Shown here piece by piece: positions 27,245 to 37,062 of a DNA stretch of 64,000 bases; the stretch's first letter is position 1, and every line of letters begins with the position of its first letter. The stretch spans positions 36,928 to 100,927 of the forward strand of contig CAAFWU010000017.1 in NCBI GenBank assembly GCA_900766825.1. Direction: 5' to 3'. The DNA comes from Bacteroidales bacterium. GTDB taxonomy: Bacteria; Bacteroidota; Bacteroidia; Bacteroidales; Marinilabiliaceae. The notes under the pieces were generated by a model, which saw only the letters and a program-made list of their open reading frames with translations, was not told where the DNA came from and searched no databases. The translations under genes and the position numbers were made by a program.

Positions 27245-27275
27245 TCCTCACGTTATTTCCCAGATAGCGTGAGGA
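27245..27275 (+). terminator. Hairpin terminator downstream of the PIN-like gene
   Basis: TCCTCACG pairs with CGTGAGGA and is extended inward to 12 bp through TTAT/ATAG with one wobble pair; TTTTT follows on the plus strand. It lies after the minus-strand PIN-like gene and before the DUF4417 unit. The T-run faces the plus strand, so it may be bidirectional or a relic of a plus-strand gene. The remaining 220 bases of this gap show nothing else. Confidence 0.6.
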
Positions 27276-27301
27276 TTTTTCGTCTCCCTATTCGTCATCT
27301 C

Positions 27302-27724
27302 TTATATCGCATATCTTTTTGTATTATTGTTAATAATCCGTGGTTTTATAGTTTTTACTCCTTGTGCAACTTGTAACTGCGATATAGTCAGAGTTGTTAG
27401 GTGCAGTTTCGTTGCAACTTGTCTAGTAAGTGAGTCCTCTGAAACCAATGGTATTCCAGTTAAACTTGAATACCACAAGGATGAAGCCGTGGCAATAGTT
27501 ATTGGTCTATTAACTAATAGGTGTCCACAATATCCATATATTGCGTCTATTTTGACATCATTCACTATAAAGTTTCCGTTAACGATGTAATTGCGCAATT
27601 GGTGACTTTCCAAACGGTCTGCCAATAGAGTCGTCATTGTAAATGTATAATCATCACACAGAAGCCCATGACGTGAGAGCATACAGAATGTGATCTTGTC
27701 TGTTATTATTGCTTCTATAGGCAT
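27302..27724 (-). CDS. PIN-like domain protein, putative toxin of an ImmA/IrrE pair
   Basis: A 140-residue protein with a weak PIN-like pattern. It starts MPIEAIITDKITFCM, with an Asp at the end of the first strand, and ends with SSLWYSSLTGIPLVSEDSL followed by TRQVATKLHL, which is the usual PIN ending (a-helix, G-x-P-L-V-[ST]-x-D, helix). PIN proteins are metal-dependent RNases, many of them toxins. The middle acidic residues expected of an active site are sparse, so activity is not assured. The gene overlaps the upstream ImmA/IrrE gene by 10 bases; XRE-ImmA/IrrE genes linked to PIN-like (DUF4411-type) genes have been described as toxin-antitoxin candidates. Confidence 0.5.
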   Translation of the reverse strand: MPIEAIITDKITFCMLSRHGLLCDDYTFTMTTLLADRLESHQLRNYIVNGNFIVNDVKIDAIYGYCGHLLVNRPITIATASSLWYSSLTGIPLVSEDSLTRQVATKLHLTTLTISQLQVAQGVKTIKPRIINNNTKRYAI

Positions 27725-28665
27725 TTGTTAAGTCTGAGTTTGTTATTAATTATTGAGTATAACTCTTCTTCGGGGATGCCTATTATTTCTGTGGCTCTAT
27801 CGAATGACAAAATCTCTTGCATGAGTGCGTGAAATGCCATCTCTTTAAGAATCTCGATTTTCCCTTCATTGTACCTAGACGTTTCAATGTATTCCTTGCG
27901 TCCTTTGATTTTATTTTTGAGAATGTTGAATTTCTTATAGTTTGAATCGTTGATAATACCTGTGTCATGAAGTTTATGCACTATTGCATCTATCGACATT
28001 CCGTATTCTCTTTGAAGGCTAATAAGATCATTGTCGCAAATACCTGATTTATTACCAAGAGTCTGTTTTACCTTAATAAGAGGTAACAACATTTCTCCTG
28101 CAAAGGCATGACATAGTTTCTCGACCATCTTTGAATCAACATCAGCTGAAAGATAGTTCTTCATGAGTAAATGGCCGACTTCGTGCATTATAGTGAAACG
28201 CCGTCTTTCTATTATTTGGTCCAGCCTACGGTTTATAACTATAATATGATGAGTTCCATTAATCAATCCGCTTACTCCATCGAACCCGTCAGGACCGTCC
28301 GTTGAAAATATCTCAAAACCTTTTGATTCCAATAGGTAATAAACGTTCGCTATAGAATCCGTACCCAAGTTCCATTCGTTTCTTACGTGCATGGCGAATG
28401 TCATAGCATCATAAATGGTGGAAATGGAATTGTTGTATGGTTTCAATCCATCGGTAACAACCCTCTGCTCATTGAGCAATGAGTCTAACTCTAGAAATTG
28501 GTCAATGTCATCTTGAATTTGCATTTTTAAGGCGTCAGTGTCTTTAACTTTGACCCCTGCCTTTTTCCTGAATTCAACTTTGACATTGTTTATGTCAAAA
28601 TGATATGGACGACTAAAGTAATCTACAAAATGCGAAGGGGAGTTTTGCTTTAGTTGTTTATACAA
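27715..28665 (-). CDS. ImmA/IrrE family metallopeptidase, N-terminally truncated
   Basis: A 316-residue protein of the COG2856 (ImmA/IrrE) family. The zinc protease motif HEVGH is seen in RRRFTIMHEVGHLLM, with the downstream CHAFAGEMLLP block. Proteins of this type usually begin with an XRE helix-turn-helix of about 70 residues. Here the chain begins directly in the segment that normally follows it (HFVDYFSRP, then VKVEFRKKAG), so the DNA-binding domain is absent. The frame opens with TTG at 28663-28665, adjoining the sprA hairpin, with a stop codon close upstream and no ATG near. It is probably a truncated gene whose start has been lost, though a TTG start is possible. The PIN-like gene overlaps its end. 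Confidence 0.75.
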   Translation of the reverse strand: MYKQLKQNSPSHFVDYFSRPYHFDINNVKVEFRKKAGVKVKDTDALKMQIQDDIDQFLELDSLLNEQRVVTDGLKPYNNSISTIYDAMTFAMHVRNEWNLGTDSIANVYYLLESKGFEIFSTDGPDGFDGVSGLINGTHHIIVINRRLDQIIERRRFTIMHEVGHLLMKNYLSADVDSKMVEKLCHAFAGEMLLPLIKVKQTLGNKSGICDNDLISLQREYGMSIDAIVHKLHDTGIINDSNYKKFNILKNKIKGRKEYIETSRYNEGKIEILKEMAFHALMQEILSFDRATEIIGIPEEELYSIINNKLRLNKCL

Positions 28666-28710
28666 TGATTAACCGGCGTAAGACTCTGCAGTCTCACGCC
28701 GGTTAATCAT
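28665..28710. terminator. Long hairpin after sprA
   Basis: A 21-bp inverted repeat (ATGATTAACCGGCG... with its complement, one mismatch) around the loop CTGC, 20 bases after the sprA stop. The stem resembles the other long-stem terminators in this genome, although the tail on the minus strand (TGTATAAAC) is only moderately T-rich. Its left arm touches the first codon of the truncated ImmA/IrrE gene. Confidence 0.75.
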
Positions 28711-28730
28711 TTATTGTCAATCCCTATGTT

Positions 28731-31700
28731 CTACTCCGTCAGTTGCAGCTGCATACTGAAGCCCACATTAACATTATTGGTGGGGTATGACGATGAGATA
28801 TAAGGCTTAGCCAAACTCTGGTCGTAGTAGAACTGGATGTTGAACTTGCTGCTCAGAGCGTAGTCAGCCGACAACTTTATGGTCGTTGTCTTAGTACCGC
28901 TCGCCAACTCATTAGTAGCCTCCTCAATGCGGCGCAAGATAGTGAACTGGTCGCTCTGCGAGAGGCCCAACGTCAGGTTCAGTGTGTTGTTGAAGCCACC
29001 CTTAGAGTTCTTGCCCACAAAGAGTTTGAGGTTATCGAAGCGGTAGCCAACATTCACATTCCACTCGTTGCCGTAGCTCTCCGTTATCTGGTTGTTTGTA
29101 ACGCTCAGGCTCAGGGTGCGGTTCTTGTTTATGTTCACGCTGGCCGTCATGTTGTTCACAAAGGTGGCACTCAAGCCAATGAAGGGCGAGAACTGCTCAG
29201 CTATGCTCACCGTGGTGGCATCGAACTGAGGCACAAAGTTGTCGTCGATGTCGCGGATGTAGCTCAATCCGTCGCCACTCTTCTCCCACTCCAGATTGGT
29301 GGTGAACTGACCCATGGTGTACTTGGATGTGTAACTGTGGTTCAGCTCAATGTTGCGCACCTTATCCTTCAGAGCCTTGATGTTGTTCAGACCACTGAAG
29401 GTCACGCGCCAGTTGGGGCTAATCTCCTTGAGGCCTGGTACAAAGTCCAAGAATATGCTGCTGCTGTTTCTGCCCGTGTAGGCCGCCAAGAAGGCTGGTA
29501 TCATAACCTCTTGCGATGTCATGCCATAGCCGTCGGTGCCGCCATCGGGTCGCTCGTCGCCTATGCTGGCCTCGGTGGCTCCACGACCCAGACGTTCGCG
29601 TTGCCTACGCACCGATATGTTCTTGCGGTTGGCCAAGAACTCGTTGTAGATGTCGTAGTCCAACTCGCCCTTCTTGCTTGGCTTCTTAAAGGCCGTGCGG
29701 ATGGCGTTGTAGGTCATGGACATCGAGCCGCTCTCCATGGTGTTGTAGACGCCCATGAAACCGCCACCGTCGAAGAGGTAGTATTCGCTCATGTTCCAGT
29801 CGCGACTGCGCGAAGCATTGAGCTCCACTTTGAGTGACTTGAAGAGTTCTATGGTGGCTCGGAACTGAACAGATTGCGAACGTCCCATCTCATAGGGGTC
29901 GTTGAATGTGCTGTCCGTTGTTGTCCAACCATGCTCCACGGCATTCAGTGCAAAACTGCGTTGCTGCATACCCGTGATGAACTTGAAGCCTGGGGCGCTC
30001 ATGCCATCGGCGGTGCCCAAGAAGTGACATCCTGGCATGTAGCCGCTCATGTACGTATGGTTGTTTTCCGATACGCTGGCACTCAGGTTCTTGATGGATG
30101 TGAGCACCATCAGAGCCATGTCCTTGGCCACGTTGCGTTTGGGTTTCTCGGGTGCTGCCTGTGTGCCTGTGACCACAATGCGGGCGTTGTCCGATGCCAT
30201 TGAGGGTGTGTACTCGGCCGTGTTCTCGTCAATGGCCTTGAGCATACCCTTTAGGTGATGACCCTTGCTGTCGAAGGCGCGGGCACTGATGTCCGTAGTC
30301 TTCAAGTTGTGCTTGATGGTCAGGGGCTCGCCAACCACAAACTTGAGGTTCGAGACGCTGTGGGTCACCGTCTTGCCACCGCTGTTGGTTGTGGACTTAT
30401 TGCGGCGGGTATTGTTCGAGAGGTTGTACTCGTCGTACATCTCGCGCAGATACTTGCTCTTGTTGTAGAGGGTGCTCAGGTTGGCCATGCCATTGATCTG
30501 CTGGCTGTTGGTGTTCTGAATGGTATTGCCCCAATCGAAGTCCTCGGTCTCGCTGCCGCGAATCCACTTATAGGTGGCTTTGTAGGATGCGTTGGCCGTA
30601 AGGAAGTTGAGGTAGGGCAGTTTGTTTATGGGCACCTGCCACGTCAGGTCTATATTGTGCTGATAGTTTTGAGCCTTGCCGAACTTGGCAATGTTGCTCC
30701 AGACGGAGTCGCGCCAATGTTTGTATTCGTCGGGGTAGAGGTCCTTGTTCACAGGCCCCTCGGGTTCGTCGATGCGGGCATTGGTCACGGCGTTGAAGCC
30801 GAACTTCAGGTTTCGCGTAATGTTGTATCGGAAGTCGAAGTAGCGGTTCCAGTAGAAGTCCTTGGTCACGCTCAAGGGGATCAGGTAGTCGGGGTTGGTC
30901 ACGTTGCGTTTCTGCACCTCCTGATAGTCGCGGTCCAGTTCCCAGCGGTAGGCCAGCAGCGAGGGCGAGGTGTAGAACGTAACGTCCTTAATGATGGCAA
31001 AGTACTTGCTGTTCAGCCCCGAACTCTTGAGAGGTTGCACGCTCTTGGCACCCTGCGAGTAGTTGTAGCCTATGGAGCCGTTGATGAGCTTAGTTACGTC
31101 GTACTCGGTCTCGGGGTCGGTCTTCTTGGTGTGACTTATGCTGTAGGAAGCCGTCCAGTTGGAAGCCGAGAGCATGTTCACCTTTTTGCCCTGCTTGGGT
31201 TTTACGCGTACGTTGGTGAAGTTGAGGCTCTTGATGGTCTCGGTGGTTTGCGACATCTCCTTTATGCTGTCCTCCTCGGCTTTGCTGGATGCTTGTGCCA
31301 AGGCTGTTTCCAGAAGCACGTCGGTGTCGTAGGGCGAGTAACGTGGGGTGGAGACTTTGCGGCTGTAGCCCGCGTAGGTTGGCAGGCTCAGTCGGCACTT
31401 GGGACCAAAGAGTTTGCCAACCTCCAAACTGGCCGATACGTCGAACTCTTTGTTTTCGTCCATACTGCGTTCCAGCACACTCTGGTCAATGCTGCCGAAG
31501 CCCACGCTGCTGTACTGACCCGAAGCCTGAACCACGCCCAGGTCAGCCAATCGGACGGTGGCACGTCCGCGGGCTGCCCATCCGCCGTGTTCGTTGAACT
31601 CGGTGAGTCTGAGTTCGTTGAACCACACTTCGGCACTCTTGGTGCCAGCGCCGTGGGCTCGGACGCCCATCATCATTACCACCACGTTGCCAATGCTGGG

Positions 31701-34700
31701 GTTACCCTTTATGCGGACGCGGTTGTTGTTGTTGTCGGGGTCCGCAATGGTGTAGATGGTCTGCAAGGTCACGTCGCTGTCGGCTTTGCGTCGAGCCTCG
31801 TTGCGCTGCAACTTACATTCGCTCAGCACATCGAGCGGCAGATTCAGTTCGTTTTCCTCGGGCCAAACAATGTATCGGTCGCTCTCGCTGTTGCTGGTGT
31901 AGCTGCCGTGGGGCGTGAGCTTGAGGGGTATTTCGTACTCGTAGAAGTTGTCCTCGTAGTCGGAGCCTATGCGGATGAAGGCACTCACTTGGTTGTCCTC
32001 GAGCATGTATCCTTCGGGTGCCTCGGCGTGGATGTACATCTTCAACCTCTTGTAGTTGCGGAAGTCCATGTTCAGCTTTTTGTACACGGCGCGAGCGTCG
32101 CCATTGGCCAGATCGGTCACCACCATCGAGTAGGCCTGCTCATTGAGCTGGCGCAGCTGGGGGTTCGATGGGTCCACCACGCGGTCTACACCAGGGGGCA
32201 GCACGTAGTTCACGGGTGTGCGGCGGTCGTTCTCCTCAATGTTCACGGTGTTGGTGGACATGGTGGTGGCGGCCGATGTGTGACCTCCCTCTTCAACCAA
32301 GGGGTCAGTGTATTTACGCCACTCGCCCTTGACCAGCTCCAGGGTGGCGAGGCGGACAATACAGGTGTCCTCGAAACCCGTCATGTACATACGAATGAAC
32401 TGCATCGAGGTCATGTCGCTTATGTCGCCCACCACGCGCTCGGGCTGCGCAATGGGTATCTTGAACTGATACCATTTTATGGTCTCGGTCTTGCCGTTTT
32501 TGAGCTTGGTGGTGGTCTCCATCATGTCCGCAATGTGGTTCATGCCCACCATCATACTGTCGGGGTGAATGGCCACACGATATTGATAGTAACTCTCGTT
32601 CTCGTTGAGGGTATAGTCATCGTTTAGGTCCTCGTTGTCGGGCACGCTGCTGGCTGCCGTGGTGTAGCTCTCGGGCGAGTATTCGCCAGGACAAGAGTTG
32701 CCCTCGGTGTTGTTGAAGCGTTTGTAGCGGTCCATGATGGACACCTGCTGCTGGTCGTAGTCCGAGCCGCGGAAGTAGTGGTAGTCGTCGTTGGCGGGGT
32801 CGGAGACGATTTCGTTGTAGGCCACTTCGCTCAAGTTGCCGTTCTCATACATCTGGCGAATCATGTCCATGTAGGGGTATTCGCTCTTGTTGTAGAAGTA
32901 ACGTTCCCTTTCGCTGCTCATGCCGTTGAGACCCACGTCTTGTGCCAGCATGGAAGCGGGGTCGGTGTTGAAGCCCTTGACCAAACTGTTGGTTTTGGGA
33001 ATGTAGCCCCAAACGGTGCTGTCCACATCGAACGCCTCGTCGGGTGTGGGCAAGCCGTTCTCAAACGATTTGCGGGAGTCGGGTAGCACGTCTTCCGACA
33101 CGCTGCCGATGTTGAAGTACATCTCACCTGCGCGGCGTGGGCTCTGGTCGTAGATAAAGGGGTCCATCATCCAAAACTCAATGTACTCAATGTTCGATGT
33201 CTCGAAGTCCGTGGTCTCCAGTTTGCGCTGGATGCCGGCCCAGTTGGTCGTTGTGGTGTTCAGGTGACCATCGTAGTCCAGATCGGTGCTGAAGTTGTAG
33301 GGACCGCGCTCGTTGGGGTAGTAGGCCAAGTTGAGCATCTGAATGTTGGTGCTCTCGCCGTAGGCTGCCTCGCGGTTGGGGTAAAGCTCGTCCTCGTAGA
33401 CCTCGCGCACGTAGTGGTTGCTCTGCTGCTCCACATCGTTGCGGATGTGCTTGGGCGTGTTGGTCATTTTGCGGAGGAAGAGGGGGTCTATGGTGTACCA
33501 AGCCAACTTGGCTCGGTCGAAACCAGCGCTTAGGTCGTTGAGAGTCGTCTCGCCAATGAGCACGCCCGAACCCTGAGGACGACTGGCCAGATGCCATCCG
33601 CTCCAGGTCTTGATGTCGTATTTAACCGACGACCCCTCGAAGTCATCGATATAGGCTGCGTTAATCGAACTGCTGTGACCTGCAATCAGTTTGGCCAACT
33701 CGCCCTCGAACTCCAAAGTGCTCTCGGCCTTGGTGCTCACCAGTGGCAGAGCGTCCAGAGCCGCAGTGAGGAAGGGGAGCTTGCGGGTGTAGTTGATGTT
33801 GAAGCCCAGCATGGTGTTCGAGATGCTCTCGTCGCCATAGGCCACCTTGTTTGTCAAGGGGCGCTCCTTCATATGTATGACGGTTCCGCCCAAGGTTAGG
33901 TTGTCGCTCACATGGTAGTCCAAGTGGGCACCCACCAAGGTCTGGGTCTGGGTCGATATGGCGCTCTCGTTCTCGTAGCTGATGTTTATGGCCGTGCCCG
34001 AGCTTAAGATGCTCTGGTTCAAGATTCGCACGCGACCCAGCGAGTAGTCTACGGTGTAGTCCACATTCTCGGTCAGAATCTGGCCGCCAGCGGTCACCAC
34101 CACGGAGCCTTGAGCCAAGTTATAGGTGTTCAGCTGAATGTCGGATGAGTTCTGACTCTGGAACTGACCCTTGATCTTAAACTTGTTCTTCTTGGTCTGC
34201 TGCTTGGCGTAGACCTGAGTGCTGTCGTAGAGGGCACGGAAGGCGTACTTCTCGGCCAACTCGGGTTCCGAACTCAGCTGCTTGGCCAGATAGTCGCCAA
34301 AGGGTTCGCGCTCGGGGAATGTGATGGTGCCTCGTTTGGCATCCACGGTTACGCCCGATACGTAGTCATATTTGCCATCGGAGCCCACCTCGTTGTAGCT
34401 ATTGAGTCGGTCCAAGTTCAGGATCTGGAGGTAGGTCTGACCATTTTTGCCTCCGTTAATGGGGCGTCGGCCCTCATTGAAATAGTTGATGTAGGTGGAG
34501 CTGGAGTCGTTGAGATAGACCACGTTGACCTCAAAGTCCTCGCTCTTGATGTCGTATCCACCCAAGGCGTAGGTGTTCTTCATCATCAGGTCCCAGTTCT
34601 TGTACTGAGGCGTTAGGGTGGTGCCCTTCAACATCTTAACGTAGAGGCACTGTGGGGCATTGATGCCGCTGCTCGAGAGCTCACCCACGGTGTATGTTTT

Positions 34701-36278
34701 GCCACGATAGGTGTACTGATAGGCCACGGCCAGCACCTCGTTGTTGTTCAGGGCGCTGTTGAGCGAAATGTAGCCCAAGTGCTCGTTGAGGGTGTATTCC
34801 GACGAACTCAGTAGACGTGCGTTCTCCACCTTCTCGTAGTCGCGGGCGGTCTTCATGCCGCTGATGCCGTTCATGGTCTGGGTGGTTGTGTTGGGGTCGC
34901 GTGCGCCGCTGTAGCTATTGGTCATGGCGGCGTAGAGGTTGTTGGCATCGTTGTCTGGCATGTCGCCAGCGCGTCCGTCCCACATGGTGCTGTTGGAAAT
35001 GTCGTCGCCCGTTTCGCCCAAGTCGGTGAGAGCCACTATGTTGCGGGCGTCGGTGTAGTTGCCCGTTTTGTTGGTTACCCACACTTCGATTTTGCTAATG
35101 GTGATGCCTGAGTTGATGGTTGGCAGTTTGGTGAGGGCTGCATCGTACATCTCCTTAAAGCGGTGGGAGAGGAAGAAGTGTTTGTTCTTCTCGTAGTCGG
35201 TCACGTCAATCTCAAACTCTTGAGCCGTGGCTCCATTCTGCACCGTCATGCTATTGCTCTCGCCCTTTTTCTGCGAGAAAACGGTGGAGACGTCCAGTTT
35301 GCCAAAGCGCATATCCATCTTGAAACCGAAGAGGCTTTGGCTGCCTTGAATCAGGGTGCCAGGCAGGGTCCAGTTGATGTTACCAGCCTGAATGTCCTGA
35401 ATAATATCGTCCTCGTCGCCGTTATACTCCATCTTGATTTCGTTCTCGAAATCGAAGGTGGCTTGGGTGTTGTAGTTGATACCCAGCTTGAGTTTCTCGC
35501 CAATTTGCGAGTTAAGGTTAATCTGCACGCTCTGGTCGAAGTCGAAACTCGTGGTGGCACGCATGCGCTCTTGCAGAGTGGGGTTGTCAATCTTATGATA
35601 TTGAATGCCAAGGCTCACGGTGGCTTGACCCTGCAAACGCATGGTTATCTGGTTGCTGCCGAAGATGCTCTGGAACATATCGCTGTTGATCTGCCACTTG
35701 CTGTTGAGCAGACTGTTCTGTTGCTCGCCTTCGCCTTTGGGGCCTGTTCCTTTGCGGTCGGTCTCGTTGGCTTGGCGGCGCTGCTCGGCCCAGTAGTCTA
35801 ACATCGATTGGCGGATGACGTCGTTTTGGTAGTCGCTCAGACTCATGGAGTAGGGCATGCGAACGTTCATGCCACCAATCTTGCGATAGATGGTCACACC
35901 GCCTGTCATGGGGTCGTACTCGGCAGTGTATTCAGTGTTGTCGGGGTCCTTGAGGTCAATGGGGCTTGTGGGCTGATGGCTGGCACCGTTGGCTGGCACA
36001 TCGCCCTCGTCGGTCATGGGGTAGGGCAGCGTCACGTTGCTGGTGTCGTTGGGCGCGGCTCCATACTCATCCATATATGTGTTGGTCTCTGCCATCTGGG
36101 GAAGGCTCTCGCTCTCCTCGTCGTCATCGGTCTCCTCCTCTCGGTCCCAAAGGGCACTGCGCATCTGATCCAAAACCATCTGGTTGACCAGTGGGCGCAG
36201 CAGAGGACTGGCCACACCAGCAATGAGGGCCAGAATGTAGATGACTGGCAGGGTCAGGAGTTTTTCAATGTGCTTCAC
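28731..36278 (-). CDS. sprA: T9SS outer-membrane translocon SprA (Sov)
   Basis: A 2,515-residue outer-membrane protein, the size of Flavobacterium SprA (about 2,400) and Porphyromonas Sov (about 2,500). SprA forms the giant beta-barrel through which type IX secretion cargo crosses the outer membrane. It starts with a signal-like hydrophobic segment (LLTLPVIYILALIAGVASP). The rest is long, Asn/Tyr/Thr-rich, with alternating beta-strand character throughout, many DFDQS/NYNTQ/FDFEN type strands, and a C-terminus ending in repeated membrane strands (FNIQFYYDQS ... VGFSMQLQL). Characteristic SprA segments such as GSSVKYDIKTWSGWHLASRPQGSG (here: SSVKYDIKTWSGWHLASR) are present. It is the last gene of a minus-strand unit after ruvA, an arrangement kept in other Bacteroidota. 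Confidence 0.93.
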   Translation of the reverse strand: MKHIEKLLTLPVIYILALIAGVASPLLRPLVNQMVLDQMRSALWDREEETDDDEESESLPQMAETNTYMDEYGAAPNDTSNVTLPYPMTDEGDVPANGASHQPTSPIDLKDPDNTEYTAEYDPMTGGVTIYRKIGGMNVRMPYSMSLSDYQNDVIRQSMLDYWAEQRRQANETDRKGTGPKGEGEQQNSLLNSKWQINSDMFQSIFGSNQITMRLQGQATVSLGIQYHKIDNPTLQERMRATTSFDFDQSVQINLNSQIGEKLKLGINYNTQATFDFENEIKMEYNGDEDDIIQDIQAGNINWTLPGTLIQGSQSLFGFKMDMRFGKLDVSTVFSQKKGESNSMTVQNGATAQEFEIDVTDYEKNKHFFLSHRFKEMYDAALTKLPTINSGITISKIEVWVTNKTGNYTDARNIVALTDLGETGDDISNSTMWDGRAGDMPDNDANNLYAAMTNSYSGARDPNTTTQTMNGISGMKTARDYEKVENARLLSSSEYTLNEHLGYISLNSALNNNEVLAVAYQYTYRGKTYTVGELSSSGINAPQCLYVKMLKGTTLTPQYKNWDLMMKNTYALGGYDIKSEDFEVNVVYLNDSSSTYINYFNEGRRPINGGKNGQTYLQILNLDRLNSYNEVGSDGKYDYVSGVTVDAKRGTITFPEREPFGDYLAKQLSSEPELAEKYAFRALYDSTQVYAKQQTKKNKFKIKGQFQSQNSSDIQLNTYNLAQGSVVVTAGGQILTENVDYTVDYSLGRVRILNQSILSSGTAINISYENESAISTQTQTLVGAHLDYHVSDNLTLGGTVIHMKERPLTNKVAYGDESISNTMLGFNINYTRKLPFLTAALDALPLVSTKAESTLEFEGELAKLIAGHSSSINAAYIDDFEGSSVKYDIKTWSGWHLASRPQGSGVLIGETTLNDLSAGFDRAKLAWYTIDPLFLRKMTNTPKHIRNDVEQQSNHYVREVYEDELYPNREAAYGESTNIQMLNLAYYPNERGPYNFSTDLDYDGHLNTTTTNWAGIQRKLETTDFETSNIEYIEFWMMDPFIYDQSPRRAGEMYFNIGSVSEDVLPDSRKSFENGLPTPDEAFDVDSTVWGYIPKTNSLVKGFNTDPASMLAQDVGLNGMSSERERYFYNKSEYPYMDMIRQMYENGNLSEVAYNEIVSDPANDDYHYFRGSDYDQQQVSIMDRYKRFNNTEGNSCPGEYSPESYTTAASSVPDNEDLNDDYTLNENESYYQYRVAIHPDSMMVGMNHIADMMETTTKLKNGKTETIKWYQFKIPIAQPERVVGDISDMTSMQFIRMYMTGFEDTCIVRLATLELVKGEWRKYTDPLVEEGGHTSAATTMSTNTVNIEENDRRTPVNYVLPPGVDRVVDPSNPQLRQLNEQAYSMVVTDLANGDARAVYKKLNMDFRNYKRLKMYIHAEAPEGYMLEDNQVSAFIRIGSDYEDNFYEYEIPLKLTPHGSYTSNSESDRYIVWPEENELNLPLDVLSECKLQRNEARRKADSDVTLQTIYTIADPDNNNNRVRIKGNPSIGNVVVMMMGVRAHGAGTKSAEVWFNELRLTEFNEHGGWAARGRATVRLADLGVVQASGQYSSVGFGSIDQSVLERSMDENKEFDVSASLEVGKLFGPKCRLSLPTYAGYSRKVSTPRYSPYDTDVLLETALAQASSKAEEDSIKEMSQTTETIKSLNFTNVRVKPKQGKKVNMLSASNWTASYSISHTKKTDPETEYDVTKLINGSIGYNYSQGAKSVQPLKSSGLNSKYFAIIKDVTFYTSPSLLAYRWELDRDYQEVQKRNVTNPDYLIPLSVTKDFYWNRYFDFRYNITRNLKFGFNAVTNARIDEPEGPVNKDLYPDEYKHWRDSVWSNIAKFGKAQNYQHNIDLTWQVPINKLPYLNFLTANASYKATYKWIRGSETEDFDWGNTIQNTNSQQINGMANLSTLYNKSKYLREMYDEYNLSNNTRRNKSTTNSGGKTVTHSVSNLKFVVGEPLTIKHNLKTTDISARAFDSKGHHLKGMLKAIDENTAEYTPSMASDNARIVVTGTQAAPEKPKRNVAKDMALMVLTSIKNLSASVSENNHTYMSGYMPGCHFLGTADGMSAPGFKFITGMQQRSFALNAVEHGWTTTDSTFNDPYEMGRSQSVQFRATIELFKSLKVELNASRSRDWNMSEYYLFDGGGFMGVYNTMESGSMSMTYNAIRTAFKKPSKKGELDYDIYNEFLANRKNISVRRQRERLGRGATEASIGDERPDGGTDGYGMTSQEVMIPAFLAAYTGRNSSSIFLDFVPGLKEISPNWRVTFSGLNNIKALKDKVRNIELNHSYTSKYTMGQFTTNLEWEKSGDGLSYIRDIDDNFVPQFDATTVSIAEQFSPFIGLSATFVNNMTASVNINKNRTLSLSVTNNQITESYGNEWNVNVGYRFDNLKLFVGKNSKGGFNNTLNLTLGLSQSDQFTILRRIEEATNELASGTKTTTIKLSADYALSSKFNIQFYYDQSLAKPYISSSYPTNNVNVGFSMQLQLTE

Positions 36279-36414
36279 TTGGTTTGCTTAGTTGTCGGTG
36301 TCTCGAGCGGGTTGATTTTTATGTTGGGTCGTGTTGCTCATGGGGTCGGTCGCTCGCTTTGCTGTTTGTGTGCAAAAAGATATTGTTGGGGGTAAGAGAT
36401 GGGGGGCGGCGGTG

Positions 36415-37023
36415 CTATAGCATACGGAAGGCAGCCTTGACAATGGTCTCCACCTTTTGATCGGGGTTGTCGGTCAGCAGTTTGTCCACCGCCTTGGCGG
36501 CCTGAGCCTTGTTGTAGCCCAGCACCTCGAGGGCCTGCAGAGCCTCTTCGCGCACGGTCTGCATGGCACTGTTGACTGCGTTACCCGTTTTGCCTGCTGT
36601 GTTGGCTGCCGAACCTACGTCCAGTTTGCCAATCTTCTCTTTCAGCTCCACCACAATGCGTTCGGCTGTCTTCTGCCCAATGCCCTTAATGCCCTTGAGC
36701 GAGCGTACGTCCTCGTTGCCTATGCTGGTCTGGAGTTCGCTGGCTGTCATGGCCGAGAGCATTACGCGTGCTGTGTTGGCACCCACACCACTCACTGTGG
36801 TTAGCATACGGAATACCTCACGTTCCTGAACGCTCAAGAAACCATAGAGTTGGTAGGCATCTTCGCGTATGGCCTCGTGGATGAAGAGCTTGCAACTCTT
36901 CTCGCTCTGCAAGGCACTGTATGTATTCAGAGATATGCTAATCATGTATCCCACGCCGCCGCACGAAACCACAGCATACGTTGGGTTCAGATCCTCTATC
37001 TCGCCTCTAATGAATTCTATCAC
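36415..37023 (-). CDS. ruvA: Holliday junction DNA helicase subunit RuvA
   Basis: A 202-residue protein that binds four-way junctions and loads the RuvB motor for branch migration. Domain I is an OB fold (MIEFIRGEIEDLNPTYAVV, GVGYMISISL, LYGFLSVQEREVF). Domain II has the two helix-hairpin-helix motifs: TTVSGVGANTARVML and LKGIKGIGQKTAERIVVELK. Domain III (about 155-202) ends in EALEVLGYNKAQAAKAV-type helices that bind RuvB. Length is normal. It lies 39 bases after thiL and 136 bases before sprA on the same strand. Confidence 0.96.
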   Translation of the reverse strand: MIEFIRGEIEDLNPTYAVVSCGGVGYMISISLNTYSALQSEKSCKLFIHEAIREDAYQLYGFLSVQEREVFRMLTTVSGVGANTARVMLSAMTASELQTSIGNEDVRSLKGIKGIGQKTAERIVVELKEKIGKLDVGSAANTAGKTGNAVNSAMQTVREEALQALEVLGYNKAQAAKAVDKLLTDNPDQKVETIVKAAFRML

Positions 37024-37062
37024 CTCTTTATGTTATTATATATATAGGACACGTTGCCCCTT

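Larger units (their letters stand above)
24150..28665. other. AT-rich accessory island
   Basis: Six minus-strand genes lie between the alaS terminator and the sprA terminator: an Rpn nuclease, a three-gene unit with a DUF4417 protein, and an ImmA/IrrE plus PIN-like pair. The stretch is clearly richer in A and T than the housekeeping genes on both sides, and its codon choice differs from the C-rich usage of alaS and sprA. The content is typical of defence, toxin or mobile-element cargo. No integrase, transposase, tRNA attachment site or flanking direct repeat was seen, so the means of entry is unknown. Confidence 0.6.

Noticed and set aside
30255..32627. A 790-codon plus-strand open frame opposite sprA
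   Set aside because: sprA is certain on the other strand; the frame is a shadow with no recognisable motif.
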